From positions 1 to 64,000 of the forward strand of contig JABDMM010000115.1 in NCBI GenBank assembly GCA_013001465.1: a stretch of 64,000 nt of DNA, given 5' to 3'. A model generated the notes under the pieces. The model did not search any database. It saw nothing but the letters and a program-made list of their open reading frames with translations, and was not told the origin of the DNA. The stretch is from Chitinophagales bacterium (GTDB lineage: Bacteria > Bacteroidota > Bacteroidia > Chitinophagales > JABDMM01). This document shows positions 1 through 9,906 of the stretch, in pieces; the stretch's first letter is position 1; every line of letters starts with the position of its first letter. Position numbers and translations under genes: made by a program.

Positions 1-1
1 C

Positions 2-2221
2 GATAACTGCGGAAACATTTCCCTCGCTATCGATGAGTTCGAATTCGATTGCTCAGAGATTGGTCCGAATACCGTGATCTTAACCGTCACCGATGATCAA
101 GGACTTACAGATACCTGCTCTGCAATAGTGAACATTATGGACCTTACAAAACCTACAGCGCTTTGTAATTCCACAGTAACAGCCTATGCTGATAAGAACG
201 GTGACGTTCAGATCACAGCAGCACTCATCGATAACGGAAGTTCAGATAACTGCGATATCGTTTCCTATACTTTCGATCTAAACACTTTGCATTGCACTTC
301 GAACTTGGTGACAATGACTGTTACAGATCAAAGCGGAAACTCTGCTAGTTGTGCAACCACGGTTAATGTGATCGATACCCTTGGTCCGCAGGCGATGTGT
401 AATGATATAAACCTACCATTGCAACCTTCCGGAATCGAGATCATCACTTTAGCTGATGTCAACGCAGGAAGTTGGGATGGATGTGGTATTCAGACCATGT
501 CACTTAGCCAAACTATATTTAGCTGCAGCGACCAGGGTACGAATATCGAAACACTTACCGTTACCGATATCAATGGCAATACTTCGGTTTGTGAATTCAA
601 AGTTTTTGTAACTGATCCGTTCGGTAAGTGTACGCCTCCATGTACATCACCGCAGAATCCGGTTACTACGAATATTACGGTGAGTTCTGCAACGTTAAGC
701 TGGGATCCTGTTGCAAATGCGACAAACTATATTCTTAAAGGAAACAAATTAGGTGGCCCTCAAGTGGCTATCAGCGTTTCAGGTACTTCTTATACAGCAG
801 ATCCGCTTACGAAACAAACTACTTATGTTTGGGATGTAGCAGCTGTTTGTATCGGCAACCTTGTTTCTCAACCTTCTGAGCAGGATACATTTACTACTAA
901 AGCATGTGGTGTTCCAATGAATCTGAACGTTACAAATATCACTGCGACTTCTGCAACCCTGAACTGGGATGTGGAAGATGATGCGGTGGGATATAAACTT
1001 ACAGGCCGACCGATCGGTGGTGGTAAAGTCACCAAACTCATCGTAGGCGGAGGAACAAATTCCTTCCAGGCAAATGGTTTGAATCCTGGTACATCTTATA
1101 TCTGGACATTGAACAGCATATGCGATCAAAGTCCGTTGATATCTTCAGCGAAAGCACCGATCGATACGTTTACAACGCTTTTCGAAATCACTTTTAGCGT
1201 TGATATGTCTTGTATGGATCCGGTGTACGCTTTTACTAATGTCTATATAAGCGGACCTGCTGTTGGATGGTGTGCTACCTGTTTACCTCTTGTTGATCAA
1301 GGTGGAAATATTTGGTCGAACACATTCCAGTTCCCGGCTGGTACATTTGAGTACAAATATATCGTCGATGGTTTTGCATCTCAAGAGAATTTGATCGATG
1401 ACATGCAGGGTGGAGCAAGTTGTGCTCCAATAACTGATTATTTCTCCTATGCAAACAGGACCGTTGAAATAGGTACTGTTCCGGGTGTGAATGAAACTTA
1501 TGGTTCATGTTCTCCATGTCCGGTCGGTATACCGGGATGTACGGATACCTCTGCATTGAACTATGATTCAACGGCGACACTGGATGATGGATCATGCATA
1601 TACAATGTGACGTTCAATGTAGATATGACTTGCGAAACCGGCTTCTCTACTGTATCGATCGCCGGACCATTCTGCTCCTGGTGTGCATCCGGATTTGAAC
1701 TATCCGATCCCGACAGCAATGGAATTTATTCAGGGACTTTTGCTATGTCATCACCATTAGAATTCAAATACATGGTGGATGGATTTGCATCTCAAGAGGA
1801 TCTGGTTGATGATATGCAGGGAGGTGCAACTTGTGCTCCGGTCACGAATTACTCCAGTTATGCAAACCGGTTGATCACTTTCAGCGGTCATGATACAACT
1901 GACGATGTTTATGGAACTTGTGGTAATCTTCCTTGTGTAACAGCTCCTACTAAACTGGCTGCAGACCATCTATCGTTGGGTGCATCCGTGTATCCAAATC
2001 CAAACTCAGGATTATTCAACCTTGAAGTTGACAATCTGAAAGAAGATGCCGTTGTTGAGGTGTTTGATCTGCTTGGGAAAAGGATTTATGTGGAAGAAGT
2101 TAGCCATACAGGCACTACAATAAATATTGAAATGGACCTACGCTCTGAAGAGAAGGGTACTTACTTTATAAAGATCACTTCCGGAGAGGAGCAGATGGTT
2201 CGCCGGGTTGTTGTGAACTAG
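2..2221 (+). CDS. Partial (5' truncated) secreted multidomain protein: HYR-like repeats, two FN3 domains, two duplicated Cys-containing modules, T9SS C-terminal sorting domain
   Basis: Frame is open to the window edge (DNCGNISLAIDEFEFD...); HYR-like DNCD.VSYTFD/GNSASC motifs; GCTDTSALNYDSTATLDDGSC motif; C-term VYPNPNSGLFNLEVDNLKEDAVVEVFDLLGK...MVRRVVVN. Confidence 0.85.
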   Translation, partial: DNCGNISLAIDEFEFDCSEIGPNTVILTVTDDQGLTDTCSAIVNIMDLTKPTALCNSTVTAYADKNGDVQITAALIDNGSSDNCDIVSYTFDLNTLHCTSNLVTMTVTDQSGNSASCATTVNVIDTLGPQAMCNDINLPLQPSGIEIITLADVNAGSWDGCGIQTMSLSQTIFSCSDQGTNIETLTVTDINGNTSVCEFKVFVTDPFGKCTPPCTSPQNPVTTNITVSSATLSWDPVANATNYILKGNKLGGPQVAISVSGTSYTADPLTKQTTYVWDVAAVCIGNLVSQPSEQDTFTTKACGVPMNLNVTNITATSATLNWDVEDDAVGYKLTGRPIGGGKVTKLIVGGGTNSFQANGLNPGTSYIWTLNSICDQSPLISSAKAPIDTFTTLFEITFSVDMSCMDPVYAFTNVYISGPAVGWCATCLPLVDQGGNIWSNTFQFPAGTFEYKYIVDGFASQENLIDDMQGGASCAPITDYFSYANRTVEIGTVPGVNETYGSCSPCPVGIPGCTDTSALNYDSTATLDDGSCIYNVTFNVDMTCETGFSTVSIAGPFCSWCASGFELSDPDSNGIYSGTFAMSSPLEFKYMVDGFASQEDLVDDMQGGATCAPVTNYSSYANRLITFSGHDTTDDVYGTCGNLPCVTAPTKLAADHLSLGASVYPNPNSGLFNLEVDNLKEDAVVEVFDLLGKRIYVEEVSHTGTTINIEMDLRSEEKGTYFIKITSGEEQMVRRVVVN

Positions 2222-2222
2222 A

Positions 2223-2341
2223 TTTTAAACCGCAGAGAACGCGGAGGTCAAACGCAGAGGGCACAGATTTTTAACGTAAACAAATCGTTAAAACTCTGTG
2301 CCCTCTGTGGTAATGACCTCTGCGTTCTCTGCGGTAAAAAA
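2223..2341. repeat. Long inverted repeat built of two opposed copies of the CCGCAGAG-family element
   Basis: ttttaaaccgcagagaacgcggaggtcaaacgcagagggcacaga...tctgtgccctctgtggtaatgacctctgcgttctctgcggtaaaaa. Confidence 0.92.
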
Positions 2342-2349
2342 TCCAACAA

Positions 2350-3936
2350 TCATTTCAACAGCAAGACCCTTTCCAATTTCCTACCCTTCCTGGATTCAAT
2401 TTCTATATAGTAAAGGCCGCTATCAAAATGTGAAACATCCAGGATCTTGGAAAAGCCCAGACTATGAAAAAATCTGAAAACGGCTCTACCTAAGTTATCC
2501 TTGACAACACCACTGTAAAAGCCCAAGTCTGGAAACCTAATGTTTATCGAACCATTAGTTAGGGTTGGATAAATTTCAACATCCAGTTCTTCAAGACTAA
2601 TAATATTTGAAGGAGTATCACATACATCAATACGCACAGTTGAAGTGCTTCCAAATATCGTGTTACTTGTATCTAAAACTCCACCATCACCAACCATTAA
2701 ATTCAGATTATATGCATTTGCAGTATCAGTACTTACAGAAATAGATGCAACTGATTGATGGCATCCGCTTTCTCCGTTGGCGTCTAGTTTTAAAAGATAT
2801 ACATCTGAAGTAGCAATGTTAAAACTTTGCACCCTTCCACTTATATACAGCTCACCGGCACTTCCCTGAACTAAATCGAGACCAATATCTTGAGAGGATC
2901 CACCATAAACGTTACTCAAGATCAGGTTTCCAATACTATCTGTACGTATCACTAAAACATCTTCCTGTCCTGCACCAAAGCTTTTTGAAAACCCAACAAT
3001 TGCAAAACCATTATCTTCTAATTGGATAACGGAGTTTCCATCTTCAACATCAGATCCACCATATGAGCGAGACCATTGTATATTTCCTGCAGAATCAGCT
3101 TTAATTAAGAGTACATCTGTTTCTCCTGAAATGTCCACTTCCCTACTACCAACAACAATAAATCCTCCATCATGAGTTTGAATTACAGATTCTGCAAAAT
3201 CATGAAACTCCCAACCGTAAGATCTTTGCCAAAGGATGTTGCCATTAAAGTCAAGCTTAAGTAGAAGAAAGTCGGCATTTCCACTTGGAGTGCTATAAGT
3301 ATAGCCCGCCAAAACAAAGCCATCTTCGATCTCGATGATCTCATTTGCTGCTTCAAAAAAGGTATCCCCAATTGTTTTTGTCCATATCGAATCTCCAACT
3401 GCCGAAATTTTTGCCAAGTACACATTTCGAAAGCCTGAGCCAACGCTCTCCGTAGAGCCGGCTAGAAGGAAGCAACTATCGCTTGTTTCGATGATTGAGT
3501 AACAATACTCATCCAGATTACCTCCCAGAGTTCGGGACCAAATATGATTTGCTGCAGAATCGGTTTTAATGATGTACATATCTGCTTGCCCTTCACCAAA
3601 ACTATGAGCTTCGCCTCCGATCATAAATCCGCCATCATGAGTTTGAATTACAGAATATCCACGATTACCACTACCATTCGCGGTTTTCATTTCTTTCGCT
3701 CTGCCATAAGTTTGAGACCATATCATACTTCCACTGCTATCCAGTTTGATAAGATAAACCTGAGCACCATTTACATCATATTCACCTGTTAAGACCAAGG
3801 CATTATCCGAAGTTCTGATCATTGAATATGCTTGATCGATACCAAACTGACCATAGGCATATTGAAACCCTGCTTGAGAAAAGCCAAAAAATGGTGAGCT
3901 TATGATACCTATGATCAATAGTAAATATAATTTCAT
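2350..3936 (-). CDS. Secreted repeat protein with T9SS-like C-terminal domain (approx. 50-60 aa GG[FY]...GS repeats)
   Basis: 528-aa ORF; signal peptide MKLYLLLIIGIISSPFFGFSQA; repeated 'SYG.....DF..SVIQTHDGGFIVVGS...D.LLIK.DS.GNI.W'; C-term EIYPTLTNGSINIRF. Confidence 0.8.
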   Translation of the reverse strand: MKLYLLLIIGIISSPFFGFSQAGFQYAYGQFGIDQAYSMIRTSDNALVLTGEYDVNGAQVYLIKLDSSGSMIWSQTYGRAKEMKTANGSGNRGYSVIQTHDGGFMIGGEAHSFGEGQADMYIIKTDSAANHIWSRTLGGNLDEYCYSIIETSDSCFLLAGSTESVGSGFRNVYLAKISAVGDSIWTKTIGDTFFEAANEIIEIEDGFVLAGYTYSTPSGNADFLLLKLDFNGNILWQRSYGWEFHDFAESVIQTHDGGFIVVGSREVDISGETDVLLIKADSAGNIQWSRSYGGSDVEDGNSVIQLEDNGFAIVGFSKSFGAGQEDVLVIRTDSIGNLILSNVYGGSSQDIGLDLVQGSAGELYISGRVQSFNIATSDVYLLKLDANGESGCHQSVASISVSTDTANAYNLNLMVGDGGVLDTSNTIFGSTSTVRIDVCDTPSNIISLEELDVEIYPTLTNGSINIRFPDLGFYSGVVKDNLGRAVFRFFHSLGFSKILDVSHFDSGLYYIEIESRKGRKLERVLLLK

Positions 3937-3956
3937 GGATTCAAAGATAGATTTAT

Positions 3957-4042
3957 TTTAAACCGCAGAGGACGCAGAGGTTATTACCACATAGGGCACA
4001 GAGTCCTCTGCGTTTAACCTCCGCGTCCTCTGCGGTAAAAAA
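3957..4042. repeat. Second inverted-repeat copy of the CCGCAGAG-family element
   Basis: ttttaaaccgcagaggacgcagaggttattaccacatagggcacagagtcctctgcgtttaacctccgcgtcctctgcggtaaaaaaa. Confidence 0.92.
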
Positions 4043-4094
4043 ATCCCTCCACTCCAAACGAATCTTTTATTCCAGATAATGGTTAAATTTGAAT

Positions 4095-6314
4095 ATGAGG
4101 AATCTCTTTCTACTATTACTACTCACACCAATTACAGTATTCTCTCAGGAGTTCACTGGAAAAGTGAGCGGATCTGATGGAACACCACTGACCGGAGCGA
4201 ATGTGCACTGGATCGGAACAACGATAGGCACGTCAACAGATCTAAACGGACAGTTCTCGATCTCACTAAAAGACGTTTCATCAAAAGTGTTGGTGCTAAG
4301 TTATGTTGGATACAGATCAGATACCATCGATGTATCCGGAAAATCAGCAATCAATATTCAACTGGTTCAAGCTATAGCTGTAAACGAAGTAGAGATCACG
4401 GCAGACAGACCCGATGCTCATATATCATCGGTTATTCCCATTAAAACCGAAGTGATCACGAAAGAAGAGCTCACCAAAGCCGCATGCTGTGATCTTGCAG
4501 GTTGCTTCAATACACAAGCCAGCGTACAACCAACAACAACAAATATTGTTACCAACTCAAAAGAATTGAGGATACTCGGTCTCTCAGGTGTTTACAACCA
4601 AGTACTTGTAGATGGAATGCCGTTGATACAGGGACTAAGCTATACATATGGTGTGAGTGCTGTTCCCGGAACACTGGTCGATAATATATATGTGGCCAAA
4701 GGAGCGAATTCGGTACTTCAGGGCTATGAAAGTATCTCGGGTCAGATCAATGTCGAATTGAAAGATCCGAAAGAAACAGATAAACTTCTACTCAATGCAT
4801 ATATAAACAGCTTTCGTGAAACGCAGTTCAACGTTAACTATGCTAAACAGTGGAACGGTTGGAGTACTTTGCTGGCTGCACATACAACGCAACCTGCAGG
4901 TCGGACAGACAGAGACGGCGATAATTTTCTGGATCTGCCATTGCTAAGCAGATATTCAGTATACAATAAATGGAAATACGGAAGTGCAGATGAGACTGGC
5001 TGGCATTCTATGATAGCTTTGCGATATGTAAACGAAAGACGGATCGGTGGGCAGGTGGATTTTGATCTGAAAGATGATGAAGGGACTATGAACAATTACG
5101 GGCAAACATTGCAATATTCTCAACCCGAATTTTATACGAGAAGTGGATATCGACTCAACGATCAACACAACATCGTTCTATTTGCTTCAACTTCGATGCA
5201 AGATCAGGAATCCTACTTCGGGACAACCATGTATAATGCAGATCAGTTGAACACCAACTTAAATGTGCAACATGAATTGCTGTGGAAAGACAAACACGAA
5301 TTAAAGACAGGTTTGAGTTATCGCTACTTCGACCTCGACGAAGAAATAGCCTTCGGCACAAATGATCTTGGAAGAACTTATGGAGGTACTTACTCGATGA
5401 CGGAGCACATTCCCGGAGTGTATGCTGAGAATTTATTCCAATGGAAAGATAACAGCCTTGTGCTTATCACTGGTATACGCTTAGATCATCACAATGAATT
5501 TGGATGGTTTGCTTCACCCAGAGCATTGTTGAAATACGATATCGGATGGAATACGACGGCAAGGATATCTGTAGGTACAGGTTGGCGAACAGTGAAACTG
5601 TTCAGTGAGAACATCAACCTATTGGCAAGTTCGAGAGATGTTGTGATAACCGAAGAGATAGAACCGGAAAGGGCTTTAAACTACGGAGTAAATCTAGTGC
5701 ATAAAATATTTGGCGAAAATGTAGAAAGCCAACTGTCTCTCGACTTTTACAGAACGCAGTTTCAGAATCAAGTATTCCCGGATTACGACAGTGATCCTGC
5801 CATTGCCACTATCAGTAATTTTACGGGTCGGAGCATCAGCAACAGCTTTCAGGCAGAAGTTGGCTTGGAGTTTTTCGAAAGAGCAGGAAGCAAGATCAGC
5901 TACAATTACCTGGATGTATACCGTATTGTGGATGGAGAAAAATTGGTGTTACCGTTTAACTCCAAGCATAGGATCACCGGAACATTCTCCTATAAGCCAA
6001 TGCATCAGAAGTGGCATCTTGATATGAGCCTTCACTGGTACGGAAAGCAACGTGTAGCCAGCACATACGAAAACTTACCGGAAGACCAGCAACCCGATCT
6101 TCCGAAGCCTTATACAGTAGTAGATGCGCAGTTTACAAAAAGCTGGAATCGCTTTGAAGTTTACGGTGGAGTAGAGAATATCTTTGACTTTAGACAGAAA
6201 CAGCCCATACAAAATTGGGAATCGCCGTTCGATCCATATTTCGACACATCCACAGTTTGGGGACCAACGAAAGGAAGAGAAGCATATATAGGCTTGAGAT
6301 TCCGGATAGAATGA
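4095..6314 (+). CDS. TonB-dependent receptor with carboxypeptidase-like regulatory domain
   Basis: Signal peptide; GTTIGTSTDLNGQFSISL...LVLSYVGYRSDTI; plug LRILGLSGVYNQVLVDGMPLIQGLSYTYG; C-term LRFRIE. ORF-track TTG at 4089 is probably not the start. Confidence 0.88.
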   Translation: MRNLFLLLLLTPITVFSQEFTGKVSGSDGTPLTGANVHWIGTTIGTSTDLNGQFSISLKDVSSKVLVLSYVGYRSDTIDVSGKSAINIQLVQAIAVNEVEITADRPDAHISSVIPIKTEVITKEELTKAACCDLAGCFNTQASVQPTTTNIVTNSKELRILGLSGVYNQVLVDGMPLIQGLSYTYGVSAVPGTLVDNIYVAKGANSVLQGYESISGQINVELKDPKETDKLLLNAYINSFRETQFNVNYAKQWNGWSTLLAAHTTQPAGRTDRDGDNFLDLPLLSRYSVYNKWKYGSADETGWHSMIALRYVNERRIGGQVDFDLKDDEGTMNNYGQTLQYSQPEFYTRSGYRLNDQHNIVLFASTSMQDQESYFGTTMYNADQLNTNLNVQHELLWKDKHELKTGLSYRYFDLDEEIAFGTNDLGRTYGGTYSMTEHIPGVYAENLFQWKDNSLVLITGIRLDHHNEFGWFASPRALLKYDIGWNTTARISVGTGWRTVKLFSENINLLASSRDVVITEEIEPERALNYGVNLVHKIFGENVESQLSLDFYRTQFQNQVFPDYDSDPAIATISNFTGRSISNSFQAEVGLEFFERAGSKISYNYLDVYRIVDGEKLVLPFNSKHRITGTFSYKPMHQKWHLDMSLHWYGKQRVASTYENLPEDQQPDLPKPYTVVDAQFTKSWNRFEVYGGVENIFDFRQKQPIQNWESPFDPYFDTSTVWGPTKGREAYIGLRFRIE

Positions 6315-7327
6315 AAATCAGCACGCTTCCATTCTCTCTGAAATTTAAGCGACCATTTACTTTAGCGCATGGAGTGCGCACAGGAACTGAATTGGCATTT
6401 GTTAAGATCGAACAAGATGGGGTCGTAGCTTATGGTGAAGCATCTCTTCCACCCTATCGAGAAGAGACCTTGTCATCTGTAGAGAAATGGGTTGATTCTA
6501 AGCATGATGAAGTTGTAGAGATCCTGAATTCAAGTCCGTTTGAAAGGAGAGATGAGATCCCATTTTCAGAAGAACATACTGCTGCATCTAATGCATTGCA
6601 GACAGCAATGATCAATTGGCATGTGAAGCATAAAGGTGAGCGATTGTCTGATCATTTTTCTCCTAAGGACAACGATCCTTATTTATCATTAACATTCACT
6701 AAAGACGATATTCCCATTCTCGATGAAAAGTTGAAACTAGCTCAGCACTTCACTCACTTAAAGCTCAAATTGACCGGTGATCAGGATGACTTTGACTTTG
6801 TCGAAGCTGTCATGAAGCAGAGCGAGCAACCAATATGCGTTGACTTCAATCAGGCATTCAGAGACAGAGAAAAAGCGATCGCATCGATCTCAGAATTGGA
6901 AAAACTTTCGTGTACACTGATCGAACAACCACTGCACGAAAAAGATCATGAAGGTCATTATTGGATTAAACAGAGAACCGCAGTACCTATTATTGCTGAT
7001 GAAAGCATATGTACGTATGCCGACCTAAAAGAAAATCATGAAGCATATTCGGGAGTCAATATAAAGCTCGTGAAATGCGGTGGCATTTTTCAGGCTGAAA
7101 AACTGTTGGGATTCGATGCAGGGGGAAATTATATGAAGCTTGTTGGTTGTATGTCGGAATCGACATTGGGAGTATCTACTGCTGCCTTGATCGCTCACCA
7201 GGGGCAAATCGCAGATCTCGATGCGCCCTATCTTAACAGCAATGATCCCTTCACAGGATTTGAGATCAAAAATAAAAAAATCCACCTCGGTGAACTCTGC
7301 GTATCACCTCTGAGCCCTCTGCGGTAA
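6311..7327 (+). CDS. Dipeptide epimerase (L-Ala-D/L-Glu epimerase type, enolase superfamily)
   Basis: ATGA overlap with the upstream gene; KLKLTGDQDDFDFV, CVDFNQAF, LIEQPL, IIADESICT, VNIKLVKCGGI motifs of the MLE/dipeptide epimerase family. Confidence 0.85.
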   Translation: MKISTLPFSLKFKRPFTLAHGVRTGTELAFVKIEQDGVVAYGEASLPPYREETLSSVEKWVDSKHDEVVEILNSSPFERRDEIPFSEEHTAASNALQTAMINWHVKHKGERLSDHFSPKDNDPYLSLTFTKDDIPILDEKLKLAQHFTHLKLKLTGDQDDFDFVEAVMKQSEQPICVDFNQAFRDREKAIASISELEKLSCTLIEQPLHEKDHEGHYWIKQRTAVPIIADESICTYADLKENHEAYSGVNIKLVKCGGIFQAEKLLGFDAGGNYMKLVGCMSESTLGVSTAALIAHQGQIADLDAPYLNSNDPFTGFEIKNKKIHLGELCVSPLSPLR

Positions 7328-7331
7328 AAAA
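7288..7331. repeat. Single-arm copy of the CCGCAGAG-family element overlapping the 3' end of a CDS
   Basis: cggtgaactctgcgtatcacctctgagccctctgcggtaaaaaac. Confidence 0.85.
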
Positions 7332-7377
7332 CTCACAAATCTAAATTCACAGAGCTCTCATCACGAAGTACATCTCA

Positions 7378-8364
7378 TCAATCAACAACAACAAGCTTAT
7401 ATGAATTTGAAATTTGCCCTAATTTGTAAACTAGAATATACAAGCCGGAATCAAGATCACTTACATCCATTTCTCCTGTCCAGTAATTGCTTTGTTTGAC
7501 CAATCGCCCGTTTAGATCATAAATTGAAAGTGCGTTTAATTTATGATCGATCACTAAAGTATTTCTTACAAGATTATCGAAACTTAATGAACTTACCTCT
7601 GGCTCACCAACTGATGTGACCTGTTCAGCATAACTTCCTTTTTCAACCTGAATAACATCTTTACTTGTTGTCTCTTGAAGAATTGCAACCGGGTACATTC
7701 TTGACAGATCCCATTCCGGGCTGATCTTAACTTTAGCACTAAAACTTATCTTTTGGCCTACAGTTGAGGGAACTGAAACAAGTTCACCTGACGCGCCGGT
7801 TAATGCAATTCTAAACACATCATAATGCTCATCTTCTCCATTTGGAGCATTGTAAAAAACAGTGTCTTCGTAGAGTCCAACATACAGGTCAAGCGACTGA
7901 TAGCTATGCGTATCTTCTACTGTAGCTTCTAAGTTTATAAAAACACTGTCACCCTGAATTGCAGAAGTAGTAAATACAATAGAAATAGCTGCCGTTTGAT
8001 TCTCATAAGGAGTGAACAACGTCATGCTCCCATAATTTGTTGAAGCGCTGATAACATCACCTTGAATAACAATTCTCGGAGTTGAACCATATATATTGTA
8101 ATGGTTTGTTCTACCATCATTTCCAGAAACATTGTGTAGGTTTAGCACGCATGTATTATAAGGTGCACTGGGGTGGTATGCTACATGGATAACGTTTGGG
8201 TGATTCTCAAGATTAGAATAAAAACCCGGGTTTCTGCTAGCGCATATACTGCAGCGGGTATTTGTAAAATGTTCTACGATCACATTCTTGCTGACCTGTG
8301 CTTCGGCGATGGTTGTAGTAAGTAAAGCTAGAAATAGGAATATACTTGTTTTCATATAATTCAT
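7378..8364 (-). CDS. Omp28-related / thioredoxin-fold secreted protein with C-terminal sorting domain
   Basis: VIVEHFTNTRCSICASRNPGFYSNLENHPNVIHVAYHPSAPYN; C-terminal LSIYDLNGRLVKQSNYWTGEMDVSDLDSGLYILVYK. Confidence 0.75.
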   Translation of the reverse strand: MNYMKTSIFLFLALLTTTIAEAQVSKNVIVEHFTNTRCSICASRNPGFYSNLENHPNVIHVAYHPSAPYNTCVLNLHNVSGNDGRTNHYNIYGSTPRIVIQGDVISASTNYGSMTLFTPYENQTAAISIVFTTSAIQGDSVFINLEATVEDTHSYQSLDLYVGLYEDTVFYNAPNGEDEHYDVFRIALTGASGELVSVPSTVGQKISFSAKVKISPEWDLSRMYPVAILQETTSKDVIQVEKGSYAEQVTSVGEPEVSSLSFDNLVRNTLVIDHKLNALSIYDLNGRLVKQSNYWTGEMDVSDLDSGLYILVYKLGQISNSYKLVVVD

Positions 8365-8473
8365 TTGTATGCGATATTAACGAATTAGAATGGCATTTGG
8401 TTTACAGATGACCTGAACTCCAAACAAATGGATAAATCAGTGCATCAAAAACAGATATATTTACGATGTTAAA

Positions 8474-9802
8474 TTGCAATGCGCGATGAAGATCATCAAT
8501 ATTCCAGATTTGGATATACCCAGAATTGTAGTCATTGGTTCCGGTTTTGCCGGGCTACAATTTGTTAAGAATTTAAACACCAGGCACTATCAATTGGTAT
8601 TGTTAGATAAGAACAACTACCATACATTTCAACCTTTATTGTATCAAGTAGCGACCTCAGGTCTCGAACCTGACTCTGTTGTTTACCCGATAAGGAGAGT
8701 ATTTGAAGGTAAAAAACGTTTTCATTATCGCTTGTGTGAAGTCACTGAGATCAATGAATCACAACAGACGGTTCAGACTACTATAGGTTCACTAAAGTAT
8801 GATCATTTGATCATCGCCAGCGGAGCGGTTTCCAACTTCTTCGGAATGGAACGAATTGAAAAGTATGCATTACCGATGAAAAATCTGAATGAAGCTCTGA
8901 ACCTAAGGAGTATCATTCTTCAAAATTTCGAAAGTGCACTCAATACCACAGATCTAACAGAAAGGGAAGCATTAATGACATTTGTAGTTGTAGGTGCCGG
9001 GCCAACCGGAGTTGAATTATCAGGAGCGCTCGCAGAGTTAAAAGCTCACATATTGCCTAAAGACTATCCTGATCTGGATATTCGAATTATGCAGATCCAT
9101 CTTATCGAAGGATCAGACAGAGTGCTAGCAGACATGAGCGAAGAGTCATCAGCCAGAGCTCAGAAATTTTTGCAAAGCATGGGAGTTAATGTTTGGTTGA
9201 ATACTATGGTAGAAGATTATGATGGACTAGTAGTGAAGACAAATAGAAAAGAATTCAGTAGTAAAACTGTGATATGGTCTGCTGGAGTAAAAGGAGCACC
9301 ACTTACAAAAGAACTTGTCAAACTCAATAAGTCAGATAGAATAATAACTGACGCCTATAATAAGGTAAAGAAACTCAACAATATCTACGCAATAGGAGAT
9401 GTAGCATGTATAGATAGTTATTCTGAAGGAAGTGGACATCCAATGCTGGCATCGGTAGCTGAACAACAGGGAAAGCACCTTGCGAAGAATTTTAATCAGC
9501 TGGCAAAGCAAAAAGAGATGACTCCTTTCGAGTATAAAGACAGAGGAACGATGGCAACAGTAGGGCGCAATAAAGCCGTTGTAGATCTATCCTTTATAAA
9601 GTTTGGGGGATTCCCCGCCTGGTTGGTATGGATGTTTTTACATCTAATGTTATTAGTAAGTTTCAGAAACAGATTGGTTGTATTTATCAACTGGACATGG
9701 AATTATTTTAACTACGACAAGGGGAACAGATTAATTGTAAGAGGAGGAATTCGGGATGTTGAAAATCTGGAAGCTGAAAACAAAGTATACAATAGAGTCT
9801 AA
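8474..9802 (+). CDS. ndh: NAD(P)/FAD-dependent oxidoreductase, type II NADH dehydrogenase
   Basis: IVVIGSGFAGLQFVKNL, NNYHTFQPLLYQVATSGLEPDSVVYPIRR, VVVGAGPTGVELSGALAEL, NNIYAIGDVA; start may be ATG 8486. Confidence 0.9.
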   Translation: MQCAMKIINIPDLDIPRIVVIGSGFAGLQFVKNLNTRHYQLVLLDKNNYHTFQPLLYQVATSGLEPDSVVYPIRRVFEGKKRFHYRLCEVTEINESQQTVQTTIGSLKYDHLIIASGAVSNFFGMERIEKYALPMKNLNEALNLRSIILQNFESALNTTDLTEREALMTFVVVGAGPTGVELSGALAELKAHILPKDYPDLDIRIMQIHLIEGSDRVLADMSEESSARAQKFLQSMGVNVWLNTMVEDYDGLVVKTNRKEFSSKTVIWSAGVKGAPLTKELVKLNKSDRIITDAYNKVKKLNNIYAIGDVACIDSYSEGSGHPMLASVAEQQGKHLAKNFNQLAKQKEMTPFEYKDRGTMATVGRNKAVVDLSFIKFGGFPAWLVWMFLHLMLLVSFRNRLVVFINWTWNYFNYDKGNRLIVRGGIRDVENLEAENKVYNRV

Positions 9803-9906
9803 AGAGCTTCAGCCCTCAATTTAAAGCTGAAAAATTCTCTAAATAATCAAGATTATTTCAGTGAAAAAGACATATCTTGGCAGGCTAAATTGCAAAACAC
9901 AACAAT

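Noticed and set aside
6215-6310. ORF-track N-terminal extension of the dipeptide epimerase (MGIAVRSIFRHIHSLG...)
   Set aside because: This stretch overlaps the TonB-dependent receptor gene out of frame; the natural start is the ATGA-coupled ATG at 6311.
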